Assembly: GCF_934424005.1 (NCBI RefSeq)
Contig: NZ_CAKRXI010000016.1
Location: 1 to 64,000, forward strand
Source: an uncultured Blautia sp.
GTDB lineage: Bacteria > Bacillota > Clostridia > Lachnospirales > Lachnospiraceae
Direction: 5' to 3'
Length of the DNA stretch: 64,000 bases
The translations under genes were made by a program, and so were the position numbers. How positions within the stretch are numbered: position 1 is the first letter of the stretch; every line of letters starts with the position of its first letter. Positions 18,433 to 27,787 of this stretch are shown here, one piece after another. Under the pieces are notes generated by a model. The model was not told the origin of the DNA, did no database searches, and was given only the letters and a program-made list of their open reading frames with translations.

Positions 18433-18461
18433 ACTTTAGCAGAAACCCTCTGTTCTGTCAA
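18433..18461 (-). promoter_or_regulatory. Sigma-A promoter of iscR-nifS-nifU
   Basis: TTGACA (18456-18461), 17-base spacer, TAAAGT (18433-18438) on the minus strand. Confidence 0.75.
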
Positions 18462-18474
18462 GGAGGTTTTCTGC
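18439..18474. promoter_or_regulatory. Candidate IscR operator
   Basis: Inverted repeat with arms GCAGAAACCCTC (18439-18450) and GAGGTTTTCTGC (18463-18474), 11 of 12 positions pairing, 12-base centre. It covers the whole spacer and -35 of the iscR promoter and also abuts a TATACT (18476-18481) that could serve the divergent flippase gene. Confidence 0.6.
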
Positions 18475-18507
18475 ATATACTGTCAAAAAAGCCACAGGAC
18501 GTTTTTC

Positions 18508-19812
18508 ATGTCGAAAGAACGATTTTTCAAAGGAACTTTCCTTCTGACTTCTGCTGGTCTGATCAGCCGTATTATGGGCTTCTTTTATAGAATATTCCTT
18601 TCACATACCATTGGTGCAGAAGGAATCGGTCTGTATCAGCTGGTTATTCCTCTGCAGCATCTGGTTCTTGCCATGACCACCTCCGGGATTCAGACAGCAC
18701 TCTCACGCCTGATATCCTCTCACACAGCGCTTGAAGAAAAAAGAGAAGCGCAGGACTGTTTCCGCATTGGTACCTTTCTTGCTTTTTTTCTCTCCGGCAT
18801 GACTGCATGGATCTTTTTTACTTTTTCTGATTTTTTTGCTGTACAGATTTTAAAGGAACCGGCTACTGAATCACTGATTCGTCTGCTCGCCCTAAGTTTT
18901 CCTTTTGCTTCCGTCCATCTCTGTGTTAATAGCTACTATCTTGGACTGAAAAAAGCTTCTTTTCCCGCTGCCACGCAGATTCTGGAACAGGCCGTCCGTG
19001 TTTTTTCCACCTGCCTGCTCTGGCAGATCTGTCTATCACGCAATATTCCTGTCACCGCAATGATTGCAGTTGCAGGAAGTTTTCTCTCAGAGCTTGCCGC
19101 TGCTCTGTGTTCTTTTATCTGTATAAGTCTGAACAGTTCTGTATCTTCACATTATATAGAAAAACCTGTGCAAAAAATATCTGAGATCGGGCATATAGCA
19201 CTTCCCCTGACTCTGAACAGACTTCTTCTCTCTGTGCTGGCAGCCATTGAAGTTGTATTGATTCCCCAGCGTCTCCGTATGTATGGTCTCTCTCCATCCG
19301 AATCTTTGAGTCTGTATGGAGTTTTTACCGGAATGGCTCTTCCCTGCATTCTTTTTCCTTCTACCGTTACCAGCTCTGCATCTGTCATTCTGATGCCCTC
19401 TGTTGCAGAAATGCAGGCACTTGGACACCGCAGAAAAATCCGCTATATCACACGTACCACCTGTGCTGCCTGTATCCTTCTCGGATCTTTATGCACCATT
19501 GTTTTTTACTTTTGGGGAAATTTTGCCGGAACCATACTTTTCCATAATACAGATGCCGGACTTTACATCCGTACACTTTCATTTATCTGCCCGTTTCTTT
19601 ATACAAATATTGCGCTTACCAGTATTTTGAATGGTCTGGGAAAAACCGGAACAACACTCATTCACAGTGTCCTCGGGATTCTTCTTCGAATCTCTTTCGT
19701 AATATTTGCCATTCCAGTCCTTGGCATACGTGGATATCTGTATGGACTTCTGCTTAGTGAAATTCTGCTCAGTCTTTTACATATTTATGCACTGTATCAT
19801 ATGGAATATTAG
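18508..19812 (+). CDS. SpoVB-like polysaccharide flippase (MOP/MVF superfamily)
   Basis: 434 residues with about 12 hydrophobic segments and no large soluble part. The N-terminal stretch KGTFLLTSAGLISRIMGFFYRIF split across the first membrane segment and the following GAEGIGLYQLV are typical of SpoVB/YtgP-type oligosaccharide exporters. SpoVB acts in spore cortex synthesis, moving lipid-linked precursors over the membrane. Several paralogues exist in clostridia, so the exact role is open. The ribosome site is weak (ACAGGAC), and the gene starts only about 25 bases from a TATACT, so its leader would be very short. No clear terminator follows. Confidence 0.85.
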   Translation: MSKERFFKGTFLLTSAGLISRIMGFFYRIFLSHTIGAEGIGLYQLVIPLQHLVLAMTTSGIQTALSRLISSHTALEEKREAQDCFRIGTFLAFFLSGMTAWIFFTFSDFFAVQILKEPATESLIRLLALSFPFASVHLCVNSYYLGLKKASFPAATQILEQAVRVFSTCLLWQICLSRNIPVTAMIAVAGSFLSELAAALCSFICISLNSSVSSHYIEKPVQKISEIGHIALPLTLNRLLLSVLAAIEVVLIPQRLRMYGLSPSESLSLYGVFTGMALPCILFPSTVTSSASVILMPSVAEMQALGHRRKIRYITRTTCAACILLGSLCTIVFYFWGNFAGTILFHNTDAGLYIRTLSFICPFLYTNIALTSILNGLGKTGTTLIHSVLGILLRISFVIFAIPVLGIRGYLYGLLLSEILLSLLHIYALYHMEY

Positions 19813-19865
19813 CAATTACACATGCTAACTTTATAAAGTTTTGCGTTAAATATATAACATTTCTA

Positions 19866-19894
19866 TCGACAACCTCTTTTTAATCGTTTATAAT
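19866..19894 (+). promoter_or_regulatory. Sigma-A promoter of the DAHP synthase gene
   Basis: TCGACA (19866-19871), 17-base spacer, TATAAT (19889-19894). The start codon is about 100 bases downstream, leaving a leader. Confidence 0.7.
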
Positions 19895-19904
19895 AAACGC
19901 GATA

Positions 19905-19985
19905 TATCCGATGCTGTCGGATAAACGGGAAGCGCCCCGCATACGCAATTATGAATATACCATTATGTCCGGTAAATTCCGGGCT
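19905..19985 (+). promoter_or_regulatory. Structured leader of the DAHP synthase mRNA, class unknown
   Basis: Three hairpins follow in a row: TATCCGA / TCGGATA (19905-19923), CGGG / CCCG (19926-19939) and CCGG / CCGG (19969-19982). The last sits just before the GGAGG ribosome site. An in-frame ATG at 19951 overlaps the region. It does not match a riboswitch class I recognise, and no run of aromatic codons for a leader peptide is seen. Confidence 0.4.
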
Positions 19986-19998
19986 CGAGGAGGAAAAT

Positions 19999-21030
19999 AT
20001 GGGATTCACTTTTTTAAAGAAACTGCCTACACCTGCTGAGATCCGCAACCAGTATCCCATCGATGCTGCAATTCAGGAACTGAAAGCCAAAAGAGATCAG
20101 GAGATCCGTGATGTCTTTACAGGCAAATCAGATAAATTTCTTGCAATCATCGGTCCATGTTCTGCCGATAATGAAGATGCTGTATGTGATTATCTTCTTC
20201 GTCTGCGTAAAGTGCAGGATAAAATCGCAGACAAAGTTCTGATCATTCCACGAGTTTATACAAATAAACCACGTACTACAGGTGAAGGATACAAAGGTAT
20301 GGTTCATCAGCCAGACCCTGAAAAAGCACCTGATATGCTTGCCGGGCTGATTGCCATTCGTAAAATGCATATTCACGCAATTCAGGAAAGCGGTTTCACC
20401 TGTGCAGATGAAATGCTTTATCCGGAAAACTATCGTTATCTTTCCGACATTCTCTCTTATGTAGCTGTCGGTGCCCGTTCTGTTGAAGATCAGCAGCATC
20501 GCCTTACCGTCAGTGGTATGGATGTGCCTGCCGGCATGAAAAATCCGACCAGCGGCGATTACAGCGTTATGCTGAACTCTGTTGTTGCTGCACAGGGTTC
20601 TCATCGTTTCATTTACAGAAGCTGGGAAGTTGAAACAACTGGTAATCCTCTTGCACATACCATCCTTCGTGGTGCTGTAAATAAACATGGAGAAGCTATC
20701 CCGAACTACCATTACGAAGATCTTCGTCTTCTGTGGGAAAAATATCAGGAAAAGAATCTCCAGAACCCGGCAGTTATCGTAGACACCAACCACTCCAACT
20801 CCAACAAAAAGTATGAGCAGCAGGTTCGTATCGCCAAAGAAGTTCTCCACAGTCGTATGGTCGATCCTGAACTTCATAAACTGGTAAAAGGTTTCATGAT
20901 TGAAAGTTATATCGAACCTGGCAATCAGAAGATTGGCGGAAATCATATTTATGGAAAATCCATCACAGATCCATGTCTCGGATGGGAGGAATCCGAAAAA
21001 CTGCTTTACACAATTGCAGAAATGTGTTAA
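19999..21030 (+). CDS. 3-deoxy-7-phosphoheptulonate synthase (DAHP synthase, AroG/F type)
   Basis: 343 residues from the ATG at 19999, chosen for GAGGAGG seven bases upstream. It condenses phosphoenolpyruvate and erythrose 4-phosphate, the first step of the shikimate pathway. IIGPCSADN, PRVYTNKPRTT, the substrate-binding GARSVEDQQHR and DTNHSNSNKK with metal ligands identify the type I-alpha enzyme. These are normally feedback-inhibited by an aromatic amino acid, but which one is not readable here. The gene stands alone with its own promoter and a structured leader, and shares a terminator with xerD. Confidence 0.95.
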   Translation: MGFTFLKKLPTPAEIRNQYPIDAAIQELKAKRDQEIRDVFTGKSDKFLAIIGPCSADNEDAVCDYLLRLRKVQDKIADKVLIIPRVYTNKPRTTGEGYKGMVHQPDPEKAPDMLAGLIAIRKMHIHAIQESGFTCADEMLYPENYRYLSDILSYVAVGARSVEDQQHRLTVSGMDVPAGMKNPTSGDYSVMLNSVVAAQGSHRFIYRSWEVETTGNPLAHTILRGAVNKHGEAIPNYHYEDLRLLWEKYQEKNLQNPAVIVDTNHSNSNKKYEQQVRIAKEVLHSRMVDPELHKLVKGFMIESYIEPGNQKIGGNHIYGKSITDPCLGWEESEKLLYTIAEMC

Positions 21031-21044
21031 TTACTAAGAACGCC

Positions 21045-21079
21045 AAAAGGCAGAGTCGTTTACCTGACTCTGCCTTTTT
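21045..21079. terminator. Bidirectional terminator between DAHP synthase and xerD
   Basis: Stem AAAAGGCAGAGTC / GACTCTGCCTTTTT, eight-base loop, A-run and T-run on either side. It overlaps the xerD stop codon. Confidence 0.9.
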
Positions 21080-21968
21080 AATGTCTGGGATGTGCTTTCA
21101 TATACACATCTCTCATTCTTGCCACATTCATTCCCAGATAGATCTGTGTAGAAGAAATATCCGAATGTCCAAGCATTTCCTGCACACTCTTTACGTCGGC
21201 TCCGTTCTGCAACATATGTACCGCAAAGGAATGGCGTAATGTATGTGGTGTAATATCTCTGTAAATTCCGGCGTCTACCGCATATCCTTTCAAAACTTTC
21301 CAGAATCCCTGTCTGCTCATAGATTTCCCCGAACAATTTGTAAATAAGGAGTTTTCTTTTTTGTTCTTAACGAAAAAACCTCTGGAATGCTCTATATATT
21401 GCAGAATTGCATTTCTGCTCACATTACCGATCGGAATGATCCGCTCTTTCTCCGAATCATGGCAGATTACATATCCCATCTGCAGATTAATATCTGTAAT
21501 CTGTAAATGGATCAGTTCACTGACCCTCATTCCTGTTGCATACATCAATTCCATCATAGCATTGTCCCGAATACCCTTAGGTGTGTTCAGGTCCGGTTGT
21601 TTCAGAAGCCTGTCTACTTCTTCTACCGACAGAATTTCCGGCATTTTTTTCTCTAATTTGGGCGGTTTTAGTGTTTCAGACGGATCTTCCTGCATTTTCC
21701 CTGTTCTTATCATATAATGATACAGCGCTCTTATCGATGCAATATTTCTGGAAATTGTAGATAATGCCAGATTTTCCTTCTGCAATTCCTTCAGATAACC
21801 TTGTAGATCCGTCTTGGTAACTTCTGAAAAATCCATAATCTTCTGATTACGAAGATATCGGGCCAGTTTTTTCAGATCACGCTCGTATGAAATCTCCGTG
21901 TTCTGCGATGCCTTCTTTGCCTCTCGCATATACGCAATAAAATTTTCTATTACTTTTTCCATTCCCAT
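21078..21968 (-). CDS. xerD: Tyrosine recombinase XerD
   Basis: 296 residues. With XerC it resolves chromosome dimers at dif. An N-terminal SAM-like core-binding domain (about 5-90) is followed by the catalytic domain with Arg148, Lys174 region, His242 and Arg245 in HTLRH, His268 in LGHSD and nucleophile Tyr277 in STQIYLG. Length is normal and all catalytic residues are there. Its position next to spoIIM matches the spoIIM-(fur)-xerD order of Bacillus, which supports XerD rather than a phage integrase. No attachment site is visible nearby. Confidence 0.94.
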   Translation of the reverse strand: MGMEKVIENFIAYMREAKKASQNTEISYERDLKKLARYLRNQKIMDFSEVTKTDLQGYLKELQKENLALSTISRNIASIRALYHYMIRTGKMQEDPSETLKPPKLEKKMPEILSVEEVDRLLKQPDLNTPKGIRDNAMMELMYATGMRVSELIHLQITDINLQMGYVICHDSEKERIIPIGNVSRNAILQYIEHSRGFFVKNKKENSLFTNCSGKSMSRQGFWKVLKGYAVDAGIYRDITPHTLRHSFAVHMLQNGADVKSVQEMLGHSDISSTQIYLGMNVARMRDVYMKAHPRH

Positions 21969-22092
21969 TACTTCCCGTATTATATTAAAAATTTATCTTC
22001 CCCAAATGTATCTGTATTATACTTGCAATTTTACATAAAATCAAATCTTTTTTCTGTGAAAAAACCTTTTAAAATCGGGCTTTTCCATGTTT

Positions 22093-22139
22093 TCTACAAA
22101 ATATCGCAGGTTTATTGTCAACCAATACCATATATGGTA
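22093..22139 (-). promoter_or_regulatory. Candidate xerD promoter with adjacent palindrome
   Basis: On the minus strand TTGACA (22116-22121) and, 17 bases on, a poor -10 TGTAGA (22093-22098). Immediately upstream is a perfect 14-bp palindrome TACCATATATGGTA (22126-22139). Confidence 0.35.
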
Positions 22140-22148
22140 AAACGGCCT

Positions 22149-22742
22149 TTAAAAAATTTTCAAATTCTGTATTAAAATTTTCGTTATGACCGGATTGCAG
22201 TAAACTTCCGACAAAATTCCAGCACACAGAACAACTGCACATATCAGCATTTTTACTATATAAGTCGATACCTGTCCCGAAAAAGAACTATGGTTTTTCC
22301 AAATTCTCATCGAATATTCATATACGTTCTTACCTACTGCAAAAAAACATGGCACATAAATAATAAACTGAGGGAACATCAATCCCGCACCGATCAAACC
22401 TCCGTGAAATCCGAACTGAAGGATTGACATGGTCATCAACATACCCATTCCTATTCCCAGCAAAATTATTCCACCTACCGCAACCAAAACTCCAAATATC
22501 GTCAGACCGCTGCCAGCAACAAGAAGAAACAAACCTCCCCTCATTCTCAGCACTTTCCAGAAATACTCTCTGCTCCCTTTTTCCGCATAAATTCCCATAA
22601 GATATAATGCAGATGCTGTATTCTGTTTCCACTGCATTTTATATATCAGATTCGGAAGCACAATCCCAATGACACACCCAATAAAAAACAGATAGTAAGC
22701 CGGAAATTCTCTGTTTTTATTTGCTGATAGTTTTAGTTTCAT
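22149..22742 (-). CDS. spoIIM: Stage II sporulation protein M
   Basis: 197 residues, all but short loops being hydrophobic, with five or six membrane segments. FHGGLIGAGLMFPQFIIYVP in the middle is the conserved core of the SpoIIM (DUF95) family. In Bacillus, SpoIIM forms the DMP complex with SpoIID and SpoIIP, which thins peptidoglycan to drive engulfment of the forespore. Partners are not in the window. GGTGAGGAG lies before the ATG. It is followed by xerD after 180 bases that contain a promoter-like site. Confidence 0.9.
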   Translation of the reverse strand: MKLKLSANKNREFPAYYLFFIGCVIGIVLPNLIYKMQWKQNTASALYLMGIYAEKGSREYFWKVLRMRGGLFLLVAGSGLTIFGVLVAVGGIILLGIGMGMLMTMSILQFGFHGGLIGAGLMFPQFIIYVPCFFAVGKNVYEYSMRIWKNHSSFSGQVSTYIVKMLICAVVLCAGILSEVYCNPVITKILIQNLKIF

Positions 22743-22790
22743 CTCCTCACCCCATACCAGTCTACGGAATTGTTCTCAGACTTAGAACAT

Positions 22791-22828
22791 AAAAAAAAGG
22801 ATATGACACTTTTCAGTATCATACCCTT
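22791..22828 (-). terminator. Terminator of rny
   Basis: Stem GGGTATGATACT / AGTGTCATATCC on the minus strand with a GAAA-type loop and T8 after it, 26 bases past the rny stop. Confidence 0.88.
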
Positions 22829-22853
22829 TCTGAACTTCTATCTCTCTGAAAGA

Positions 22854-24413
22854 TTACTTCGCGTAATCTACCGCACGGCTCTCACGAATCACATTAACTT
22901 TAATCTGACCCGGATATTCCAGTTCAGCTTCGATCTGTTTGGAGATATCTCTTGCCAACAGAACCATATCTGCATCTGTAACCTGTTCCGGTACTACCAT
23001 TACACGAATTTCCCTGCCTGCCTGAATAGCAAAGGACTTGTCGACTCCCTTAAATTCATTTGTAATGTCTTCCAACTGTTTCAAACGATTTGTGTAAGTC
23101 TCAAGTGTCTCTCTTCTTGCACCCGGTCTTGCTGCTGAAATTGCATCAGCTGCCTGAACGATACATGCAACAAGGGATTCCGGTTCCACATCTCCATGGT
23201 GAGAAGCAACTGTATTGATAACAACTGCGGATTCTTTGTATTTCTTACAAAGATCTACACCAATCTGAATATGTGAACCTTCCACCTCATGATCGATAGA
23301 TTTACCGATATCATGAAGCAATCCGGCACGTTTTGCCATACGGACATCTACGCCGATCTCTCCGGCGAGAATTCCTGAAAGCTGTGCCACCTCGATAGAA
23401 TGTTTCAAAGCATTCTGTCCATAGCTTGAACGGAATTTCATACGTCCAAGAAGTTTCAGCAGTTCTGGATGGATACCGTGAACACCAACATCCATTGCTG
23501 CGTTCTCACCATCTTCACGAATCTGTGTTTCTACTTCTTTCTGTGCTTTCTCTACCATTTCTTCGATTCTAGCCGGATGAATACGTCCGTCAACGATGAG
23601 TTTCTCCAGAGCCACTCTGGCGATCTCACGGCGAATCGGGTCAAAAGCAGATAAAACGACTGCTTCCGGTGTATCATCAATGATCAGATCAACACCTGTC
23701 AGTGTTTCAAGAGTACGAATGTTACGTCCTTCACGTCCGATGATTCTACCCTTCATCTCATCACTTGGAAGCTGTACAACAGAAATTGTAGTCTCTGCGA
23801 CATGGTCAACTGCACATTTCTGAATTGCATTTACCACGTACTCTTTTGCTTTCTTGCCAGCTTCTTCCTTGGCTCTGTTTTCCAGTTCCTTGTACATTCT
23901 GGCAACATCAACTTTGACATCATCTTCTACACTTCTGAGTAACTCGTCTTTTGCCTGGTCGGAGGTCAGACCGGAAATTCTTTCCAGTTCCTGTACTCCT
24001 TTTTGTTCAAGTTCGTCTACTTTCTTTTCTCTTTTTTGTAACTCAGCAACTTTTGCTGTGCACTCTGCCTCACGCTTCTCTACTGCATCCGCTTTTTTAT
24101 CAACCGATTCCTCTTTTGATAAAACACGTCTTTCGTATTTCTGCAGCTCGGATCTTCGTTCCTTGGTTTCCTTCTCAAGTTCATTTTTCGTTCTGAGGGA
24201 TTCTTCCTTTACTTCCAATAAAGCTTCTCTCTTCTTCGTCTCAGCAGTTTTTAAAGCTTCATCTATGATGCTTCTTGCTCTGTCTTCTGCTGTGCCAACA
24301 ACTTCAGCATCTTTTTTAGCCTTGTTGTTAACCGCAACCTTGCAAGTAAGAGGAACCGCAATAAGCAGTGCGACCGCTACAGCGACAATTGCTACAATAA
24401 TTGTAATTGCCAC
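22854..24413 (-). CDS. rny: Ribonuclease Y
   Basis: 519 residues. A membrane-anchored endoribonuclease that starts mRNA decay in Firmicutes. Residues 3-25 are the membrane anchor. Residues about 30-190 are a long charged coiled coil. A KH domain with [12 protein letters not shown] follows, then an HD domain with [12 protein letters not shown] holding the metal pair. Length matches the family. It lies downstream of recX, separated by an AT-rich gap, and has its own strong terminator. Confidence 0.97.
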   Translation of the reverse strand: MAITIIVAIVAVAVALLIAVPLTCKVAVNNKAKKDAEVVGTAEDRARSIIDEALKTAETKKREALLEVKEESLRTKNELEKETKERRSELQKYERRVLSKEESVDKKADAVEKREAECTAKVAELQKREKKVDELEQKGVQELERISGLTSDQAKDELLRSVEDDVKVDVARMYKELENRAKEEAGKKAKEYVVNAIQKCAVDHVAETTISVVQLPSDEMKGRIIGREGRNIRTLETLTGVDLIIDDTPEAVVLSAFDPIRREIARVALEKLIVDGRIHPARIEEMVEKAQKEVETQIREDGENAAMDVGVHGIHPELLKLLGRMKFRSSYGQNALKHSIEVAQLSGILAGEIGVDVRMAKRAGLLHDIGKSIDHEVEGSHIQIGVDLCKKYKESAVVINTVASHHGDVEPESLVACIVQAADAISAARPGARRETLETYTNRLKQLEDITNEFKGVDKSFAIQAGREIRVMVVPEQVTDADMVLLARDISKQIEAELEYPGQIKVNVIRESRAVDYAK

Positions 24414-24536
24414 AGGAGCACCTCCTTATTTAGTTTTCATTGTACAAATACAACAATACAAGTTTAGCTGTTTTTAGGATTTATGTCAAGTTTTTCTACA
24501 TAATTTTTAACTCATAACTGCTCAGGTACAGAACCA

Positions 24537-25010
24537 TTATGAGATATCCATTTCTTCCAATATAGAAAAAATATCTCCGGACCGAAAACCACGTCGTGCC
24601 AGATACCCATACAGCCGTCTCATTTCCTTCTCATCAAGGCTGCTACCTGGAGCATATTTCTTCTCTACCATCTGCCGAAGGAGTTTCCTTTCATCCGGCA
24701 TCTCCAGTTCTGCTGCTTCGTCCCATGCACTCTGGATCGTCTGACGGTCAATCCCTTTCTGCTGCAATTCCTGGAATATCTTCTGACGACTCTTGTCATG
24801 AATCCTGTACATAATATAATTCGTCGCATATCTCGCATCATTTACATATCCATAATCCTTCACATATGCGACAGCATCTGCTGCCAGAGCTTCCGAAAAG
24901 CCGGCACGGAGAAGCCGATCATATAATCCCTTCTCCGTGCGGTCCATATGTTCCAGAAGCTTCAGTGCTTTCTTACGAACTTCTTTCTGCTGCTGTTCCA
25001 TATCTGTCAT
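24537..25010 (-). CDS. recX: Regulatory protein RecX
   Basis: 157 residues made of three-helix repeats typical of RecX (KALKLLEHMDRTEKGLYDRL and YGYVNDARYA segments). RecX binds inside the RecA filament and limits its growth. It starts four bases after the recA stop, so the two are co-transcribed, the usual arrangement. An inverted repeat CTCATAA / TTATGAG overlaps the stop (24510-24543) and could be a weak terminator. Confidence 0.92.
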   Translation of the reverse strand: MTDMEQQQKEVRKKALKLLEHMDRTEKGLYDRLLRAGFSEALAADAVAYVKDYGYVNDARYATNYIMYRIHDKSRQKIFQELQQKGIDRQTIQSAWDEAAELEMPDERKLLRQMVEKKYAPGSSLDEKEMRRLYGYLARRGFRSGDIFSILEEMDIS

Positions 25011-25014
25011 TCAA

Positions 25015-26070
25015 TTATTCCTGCTCTTCTTCTGCATCCTGCGCTGCCGGATTCTGCTGTGCAGCCTCCTCTTCCGGAAGAAGATGATACTGGATTCTTA
25101 CCTGTTTTTCGATTTCTTCACAGATTTCCGGATGATCTTTCAGGAAAATCTTCACATTCTCTCTTCCCTGTCCGATACGCTCTCCATTGTAAGAGTACCA
25201 TGCACCACTCTTATTCACCACATTACATTCTGATGCAAGATCAAGAATCTCACCTTCTCTGGAAATGCCAGTACCAAACATAATATCAAACTCAGCCTGT
25301 TTGAACGGCGGAGCAACTTTATTCTTAACAACTTTGACCTTGACATGGTTACCAACCATCTCGCCACCCTGCTTCAGGGTTTCTGTTCTTCTGACATCAA
25401 GACGTACAGAAGCATAGAACTTCAGAGCTCGTCCACCGGTCGTTGTCTCCGGATTACCAAACATAACGCCAACTTTCTCACGAAGCTGGTTGATAAAAAT
25501 AACCACACAGTTGGATCTGCTGATCGCTGCAGTCAGTTTTCTCAAAGCCTGCGACATCAGACGGGCATGCAGTCCAACATGGCTGTCTCCCATATCACCC
25601 TCGATCTCCGCCTTCGGAACAAGCGCCGCAACAGAGTCCACGATTACAATATCAACAGCCCCTGAACGAACCATTGTCTCAGTGATCTCCAGAGCCTGCT
25701 CACCATTATCCGGCTGTGAAATATATAAATTGTCAATATCAACACCGATATTCTTTGCATACACCGGATCAAGTGCATGTTCTGCATCAATAAATCCGGC
25801 AATTCCGCCTCTCTTCTGCACCTCAGCTACCATATGTAATGCAACCGTTGTCTTACCACTGGATTCAGGTCCGTAGATCTCCACGATACGTCCCTTCGGC
25901 ACTCCACCGACTCCAAGCGCAATATCCAGTCCAAGAGAGCCTGTCGGAACCGCTTCTACTACCATATTAGAACTGGAATCCCCAAGCTTCATTACAGATC
26001 CTTTACCGTACTGCTTCTCAATATGTCCAAGAGCTGCCTCCAGCGCTTTCTGCTTCTCTTCATTAATCAT
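25015..26070 (-). CDS. recA: Recombinase A
   Basis: 351 residues from the ATG at 26070, where AAGGAG is nine or ten bases upstream and the usual RecA N-terminus (KQKALEAAL) begins. The longer form to 26103 lacks a ribosome site. Walker A is GPESSGKTT, followed by IDAEHALDP, the L1 and L2 loops and [12 protein letters not shown]. It forms filaments on single-stranded DNA, exchanges strands and triggers LexA self-cleavage. The C-terminus is acidic (DAEEEQE). An SOS box lies upstream. Confidence 0.98.
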   Translation of the reverse strand: MINEEKQKALEAALGHIEKQYGKGSVMKLGDSSSNMVVEAVPTGSLGLDIALGVGGVPKGRIVEIYGPESSGKTTVALHMVAEVQKRGGIAGFIDAEHALDPVYAKNIGVDIDNLYISQPDNGEQALEITETMVRSGAVDIVIVDSVAALVPKAEIEGDMGDSHVGLHARLMSQALRKLTAAISRSNCVVIFINQLREKVGVMFGNPETTTGGRALKFYASVRLDVRRTETLKQGGEMVGNHVKVKVVKNKVAPPFKQAEFDIMFGTGISREGEILDLASECNVVNKSGAWYSYNGERIGQGRENVKIFLKDHPEICEEIEKQVRIQYHLLPEEEAAQQNPAAQDAEEEQE

Positions 26071-26113
26071 CTTATGGGTTCTCCTTATATTTTCTTTATT
26101 CAAATGCTTATAC

Positions 26114-26127
26114 CAAACCTATGTTCG
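26114..26127. promoter_or_regulatory. SOS (LexA) box upstream of recA
   Basis: CGAACATAGGTTTG on the minus strand against the Firmicute consensus CGAACATATGTTCG, 12 of 14 positions. It lies about 20 bases downstream of a TATAAT (26147-26152), so bound LexA would block transcription. Confidence 0.7.
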
Positions 26128-26185
26128 TGTTTTCTTCTTATATGCTATTATAAATCGTCAGTAAAGTCAAGCAAAACTTTTCGAC

Positions 26186-26214
26186 AAAAAGGGCACCGTT
26201 TCTGCACGGTGCCC
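26186..26214 (-). terminator. Terminator of glgA
   Basis: Nine-bp stem GGGCACCGT / ACGGTGCCC with a six-base loop and T5 on the minus strand, 24 bases after the glgA stop. Confidence 0.88.
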
Positions 26215-26237
26215 TGCATCATATTTGGGTTTACTCA

Positions 26238-27686
26238 TTATTTATCGCCGATCAGCCAGTTGTACATTTCTTCGTACTGTTTTGCAGAATGACTCCAGGA
26301 GAAATCTGCTGCCATGGCACGATCAACCATCTTGTTCCACTCGCGTTTATTATCGTAATATACACGTTCTGCATTGCGGACTGTTGCCAGCATTTCATGT
26401 GCATTGTAATTCGTAAAGCTGAATCCAGTGCCTGTTCCTTCAAATTCATTGTACGGCTGCACTGTATCCTTCAGGCCGCCTGTCTCACGCACGATCGGAA
26501 GTGTTCCATAACGGAGACTCATCAGCTGGCTGAGGCCACATGGTTCAAACAGAGACGGCATCAGGAATGCATCCGATGCTGCGTAGATTCTGTGTGAAAG
26601 CGGCTCATCATAATAAATCTGTGCTGACACTTTTCCATGATATTTCCAGTCAAAATGACGGAACATATTCTCATAGCGCTCTTCTCCTGTTCCAAGCACT
26701 ACGATCTGTACAGCATCCTGACAGAGTTCATCCATTACATATGCGATCAGGTCAAATCCTTTCTGATCTGTCAGACGGGAAACAATTCCGATCAGCATCG
26801 CATTCGGATCTTCATTCAGCCCAAGATCTTTCTGAAGCTGAATCTTATTCTTAACTTTTTCCTTACGGAAAGTCTTTGCATTGTAGTTTCTGGTAATACA
26901 TTTATCTGTTTCAGGATTGAATACATCATAATCAATTCCATTGACAATACCGCGAAGATCATGTGCTCTGGCGCAGAGAAGACCATCCAGACGTTCTCCA
27001 TAGAACGGAGTCTTGATTTCTTCCGCATAAGTATTACTTACCGTAGTTACTGCATCAGCAAAAACAATTCCACCTTTCAGGAAGTTTGCATCTTTGTATG
27101 CTTCCAGTTTATCCGGTGCAAAATAATAATCAGAAAGTCCGGTGATTCCCTGAACAGTCTTTACATCCCATACTCCCTGGAATTTCAGGTTGTGAATTGT
27201 CATAACTGTCTTGATTCCCCAGAAAAATTCATTCTGCTGGAAGGAATCATGCAGATATACCGGAACAAGACCAGTCTGCCAGTCGTGACAGTGGATCACA
27301 TCCGGGCGGAAACCGATAACCGGAAGGACAGACAATACAGCCTTTGAGAAGAATGCAAATTTTTCAAGATCCCATGGGGCACTGTCATATGGCTTCGGTC
27401 CACTGAAATAATATTCATTATCGATAAAATAAAACTGGATTCCTTCGTATTCCATATGCATAATGCCAACATAGCAGTTTTTGTATCCCAGATCCATATA
27501 AAAATGAGTAATGTATTCCATTTTATCTTTCCATTCCTGTTTCATACAGGCATATTTCGGCAAGATAACACGGACATCAAAATAGCGCTTATCAAAACAT
27601 TTCGGAAGTGCACCAGCTACATCGGCAAGTCCTCCTGTTTTAATAAATGGTACCGCTTCTGATGTTGCAAATAAAATTCTTTTCAT
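26238..27686 (-). CDS. glgA: Glycogen synthase (GT5)
   Basis: 482 residues. It moves glucose from ADP-glucose to the end of an alpha-1,4-glucan. KTGGLADV (17-24 region) binds the ADP-glucose diphosphate, and the C-terminal half shows SRLTDQKGFDL and SLFEPCGLSQL, with the retaining Glu. The length is standard. No glgC, glgD or glgB is adjacent, so this is a stand-alone copy. A perfect palindrome GTCTGT-G-ACAGAC lies upstream at about 27764-27776. AGGAGGGG precedes the start. Confidence 0.96.
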   Translation of the reverse strand: MKRILFATSEAVPFIKTGGLADVAGALPKCFDKRYFDVRVILPKYACMKQEWKDKMEYITHFYMDLGYKNCYVGIMHMEYEGIQFYFIDNEYYFSGPKPYDSAPWDLEKFAFFSKAVLSVLPVIGFRPDVIHCHDWQTGLVPVYLHDSFQQNEFFWGIKTVMTIHNLKFQGVWDVKTVQGITGLSDYYFAPDKLEAYKDANFLKGGIVFADAVTTVSNTYAEEIKTPFYGERLDGLLCARAHDLRGIVNGIDYDVFNPETDKCITRNYNAKTFRKEKVKNKIQLQKDLGLNEDPNAMLIGIVSRLTDQKGFDLIAYVMDELCQDAVQIVVLGTGEERYENMFRHFDWKYHGKVSAQIYYDEPLSHRIYAASDAFLMPSLFEPCGLSQLMSLRYGTLPIVRETGGLKDTVQPYNEFEGTGTGFSFTNYNAHEMLATVRNAERVYYDNKREWNKMVDRAMAADFSWSHSAKQYEEMYNWLIGDK

Positions 27687-27787
27687 CTGTAAATACCCCT
27701 CCTTGTATCTCGATGCCAGATTATTGTTATTTCGAACATCCGCTCGTTATTTTCTGACATTTTTGTCTGTGACAGACCTTTTGTTTA

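Noticed and set aside
21078-21968. Tyrosine recombinase as a mobile-element integrase
   Set aside because: Length, motifs and the position next to spoIIM fit chromosomal XerD; no attachment repeats or phage genes nearby.
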